This document shows positions 62,001 through 64,000 of a DNA stretch of 64,000 nt, one piece after another. Origin of the DNA: Malurus cyaneus samueli (lineage: Eukaryota; Chordata; Aves; Passeriformes; Maluridae); assembly GCA_009741485.1 (NCBI GenBank), contig CM019238.1, positions 9,405,477-9,469,476 of the forward strand, read 5' to 3'. A program made the position numbers and the translations under genes. Each line of letters begins with the position of its first letter. The stretch's first letter is position 1. The notes beneath the pieces are model-generated. The model was not told the DNA's origin. It searched no databases and saw nothing but the letters and a program-made list of their open reading frames with translations.

Positions 62001-64000
62001 GGGTATGTTTTTTTTCTTATTGCCAAGGACATGAGTTAAATATTTAGTATAAAGTAGAGTGGTGATTTCTGAACTTGACTTTTAAACATAATATGCAATC
62101 AGGCTGGCAAGTCATGGGTCAAACAACATGACATTTACCAAATTGAAAGAGATAAGGGTGGGGATGTAACAAGATTATAAATTTATCTGATAATCAGTAT
62201 AGTGCAGTGTATCTAAAAGGAAGAAATGACCACAGAATCTTTGCAAGTATTCTGCGCTGCAAAAGGACAGAAGTGAAGGAAAAAACCTTTGACACATTCC
62301 TGAAGCTCAAAGCTGTCTAGCATGGTAACGTGGTGAAGCTGTAGGCTCTGCAATTGATATGCCACAGCTCTCTCAGCAGATGTAAGAAAAAAGGGAGATG
62401 TAGTACTATGGAAAAGTGAGAGGGAAGAAACACAGTGGCATTGATGTGATCAGCTTTAAGGGCATTTCACTTGAAAGAACACCTGAGGCAACAGAAGCAG
62501 AAGGGGCAATAAATTATTCAGCAAGAAAATTACATTTCAAAACAATGAGGTTGTTCTTTCCCTTCTTCCTTTCAATGAAAACTGCTTTCAAAGAACTTTC
62601 TGCAGAAATGGCTGCAGATACTTCTGCTGAAAAACACTCTTATCCACTCATATGTGGTGAAAGCATGCAATCCTCCTCATGTAGAAAGCTACCCAGTGAA
62701 AGGACAGCAGTCTAGAATAAATCTTGCTTCATGAGGAATTGAGGTGTCAGACACAACCCAGTGCTCTCAGGCCAGACCTCAGCTGGTAGCAATTGTCATA
62801 AGTTGTCTGACTTCAGAGGAGCTCTGAGCAGTTACACCAGGGAGCAGCTATCCCTGGAGAATTGTGAAAAGTTTTGTTAAAGTCAAGTTAATGAAAATGT
62901 AAGTTCAGCACACTGCAAACTGACACTCAGGAGAAGGGAAGCATGTTTATCAGCTTGACTTGGCTGCACTGGGAGTGAAAAGCACAGCATTTTCAATCAC
63001 TGGAGAGTGTGTGCAGCAGATAAGTCTGTGCTGTATGGAAAACTGGAGAAAGCATGTGGAGGATTTTAAACAGGACACAGAAAAACTTAATTTAAAAGAC
63101 AACAATAATATAAGTTTAAAAATGAGTTGCTGGATCTTTATCAGGGTTTACACTGATTTAAACAGAACTTAGGGTATGGCAGATGATCAGGATAGCCCAA
63201 ATTTTGATTTATAGATGAGAGTTACAGGATGAAGCAGTGAGCACTGCAGGTGACCCAGAGCAATGGGGTAAACCCAGCTCCTTTGGTGGGTCCTGCAGGA
63301 CAGTTTGCAGACTGCCAGCTCACACAGATCTTACTCAGCTCTTCTTTGGCCCCATGCTTTAGCCATGCTGTCACAATGTCAGGGTTTTGATGGCTGTGAA
63401 GGCAGCACTGGGAGTGTTTGGTCTTGCTTGTCCTTTTCTGCTCCCCCTTGCTAGGCTGGTCCAACCATTTGTGGGGATGAGCTCTAAGCAAAACTATTTT
63501 AGCTTTCAGGGAACAAGCTATAAACTAGATCTCCAATAGAGACTGTGAAAAAATCCTGTAATATTTTCTTCTTAATCCTAATTTTCAGGCCCTGCAGCCA
63601 AAGCCATACAAACAGATGAATCACCACATCTGATGGGACAGTAACCAGAGTGGAGGTGGAAAAGCAAGGAGCAGAATGGAAAAGGGGACAGGACAGCATG
63701 AGAATTTTAGTGTGGCTTTGTTGCCAGGGAAAGCACAGCAAAGACCTGCTGCAGCTTTGGTGCTCAGCCTACGTGCTTCTGTATCAAATGTGAATTTACC
63801 AGGCTTTGGAAGGCAAAGATCTCAGTGGGGCTGCAGATGGTTAGAGAGAAAAATAAAATGAAAGAAAACAGAGATAATTGGAGAAAAGCACCAAATTCCT
63901 GTTTATAAAGTTAAGACATGTTGAAGGTTTTCTACTTTCTCTGTTCACAGTCTGCTAGGAAAGAGACAGCTCTAGATTGGCACGTCTCAAAATTGAAATA
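50051..64000. other. Distal GRIA3 5' flank; no gene recognised
   Basis: AT-rich non-coding DNA with GC-richer patches at about 50470-50960, 55850-56110, 56240-56760 and 59090-59380. These patches carry several overlapping short open frames in different registers, the pattern expected of composition alone. A possible old repeat lies at 55583-55625. Stretches such as 61390-61490 and 61690-61950 are AT-rich, complex and free of recognised repeats. No exon with a known product, RNA gene or mobile-element coding region was seen. Confidence 0.65.
55583..55625. repeat. Possible old amniote repeat fragment
   Basis: GGGCTCCTATTGATTTCATT followed by GATTTTGAGCCCTGG resembles the CCATTGACTTCAATGGG family words seen elsewhere in this window (about 30640 and 35995). 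Short and diverged, so weak. Confidence 0.25.

Noticed and set aside
1..64000. tRNA, rRNA or intact mobile-element coding regions
   Set aside because: Looked for and not seen. The only mobile-element sequence is 3' CR1 relics and diverged old repeats.

Overview
The window reads as vertebrate, most probably avian, nuclear DNA. Three copies or fragments of the CR1 LINE family, which dominates bird genomes, are recognisable. The sequence is mostly AT-rich and non-coding, with a single sharp CpG island. The only protein-coding gene I can support is the 5' end of GRIA3, the AMPA-type glutamate receptor subunit GluA3, on the minus strand. Its exon 2 (16811-16967) and exon 1 (coding part 17822-17920) both have intact splice sites. 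Exon 2 carries the run [20 protein letters not shown], which separates GRIA3 from GRIA1 and GRIA2. Human Xq genes such as GRIA3 lie on chicken chromosome 4 and passerine chromosome 4A, so this is probably an autosomal segment.

Layout. Positions 1-16810 are the first part of a very large intron 2, with no exon 3 in view. Exon 2 follows, then an 854-bp intron 1, then exon 1 inside a CpG island (about 17330-18880) that holds the promoter and 5' UTR. From about 18900 to 64000 is the gene-poor 5' flank. No convincing protein-coding gene is visible there. It holds CR1 fragments, several old amniote-type interspersed repeats, a 60-bp x 3 minisatellite, AT microsatellites, and AT-rich stretches that could contain distal regulatory elements.

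Sequence quality matters for reading this window. The two GRIA3 exons carry three single-base deletions relative to the conserved frame: one in exon 1 and two in exon 2, all in short homopolymers. Because everything else about the exons is intact, consensus error is far likelier than a pseudogene. A single N at 1877 is flanked by two 99-bp near-identical copies that look like an artificial allelic duplication at a gap join. Any other real exon here could be hidden by similar frame breaks, so absence of a long open frame is weak evidence.

No prokaryotic-type system, CRISPR array or intact viral gene was seen. The most interesting items are the broken GRIA3 frame, the duplicated gap edges, a splice-bounded plus-strand candidate exon at 32817-33000, a CpG/E-box/alternating purine-pyrimidine tract deep in intron 2, an AT-rich palindrome at 40942-40978, and a poly(A)-tailed segment at about 45890-46338.
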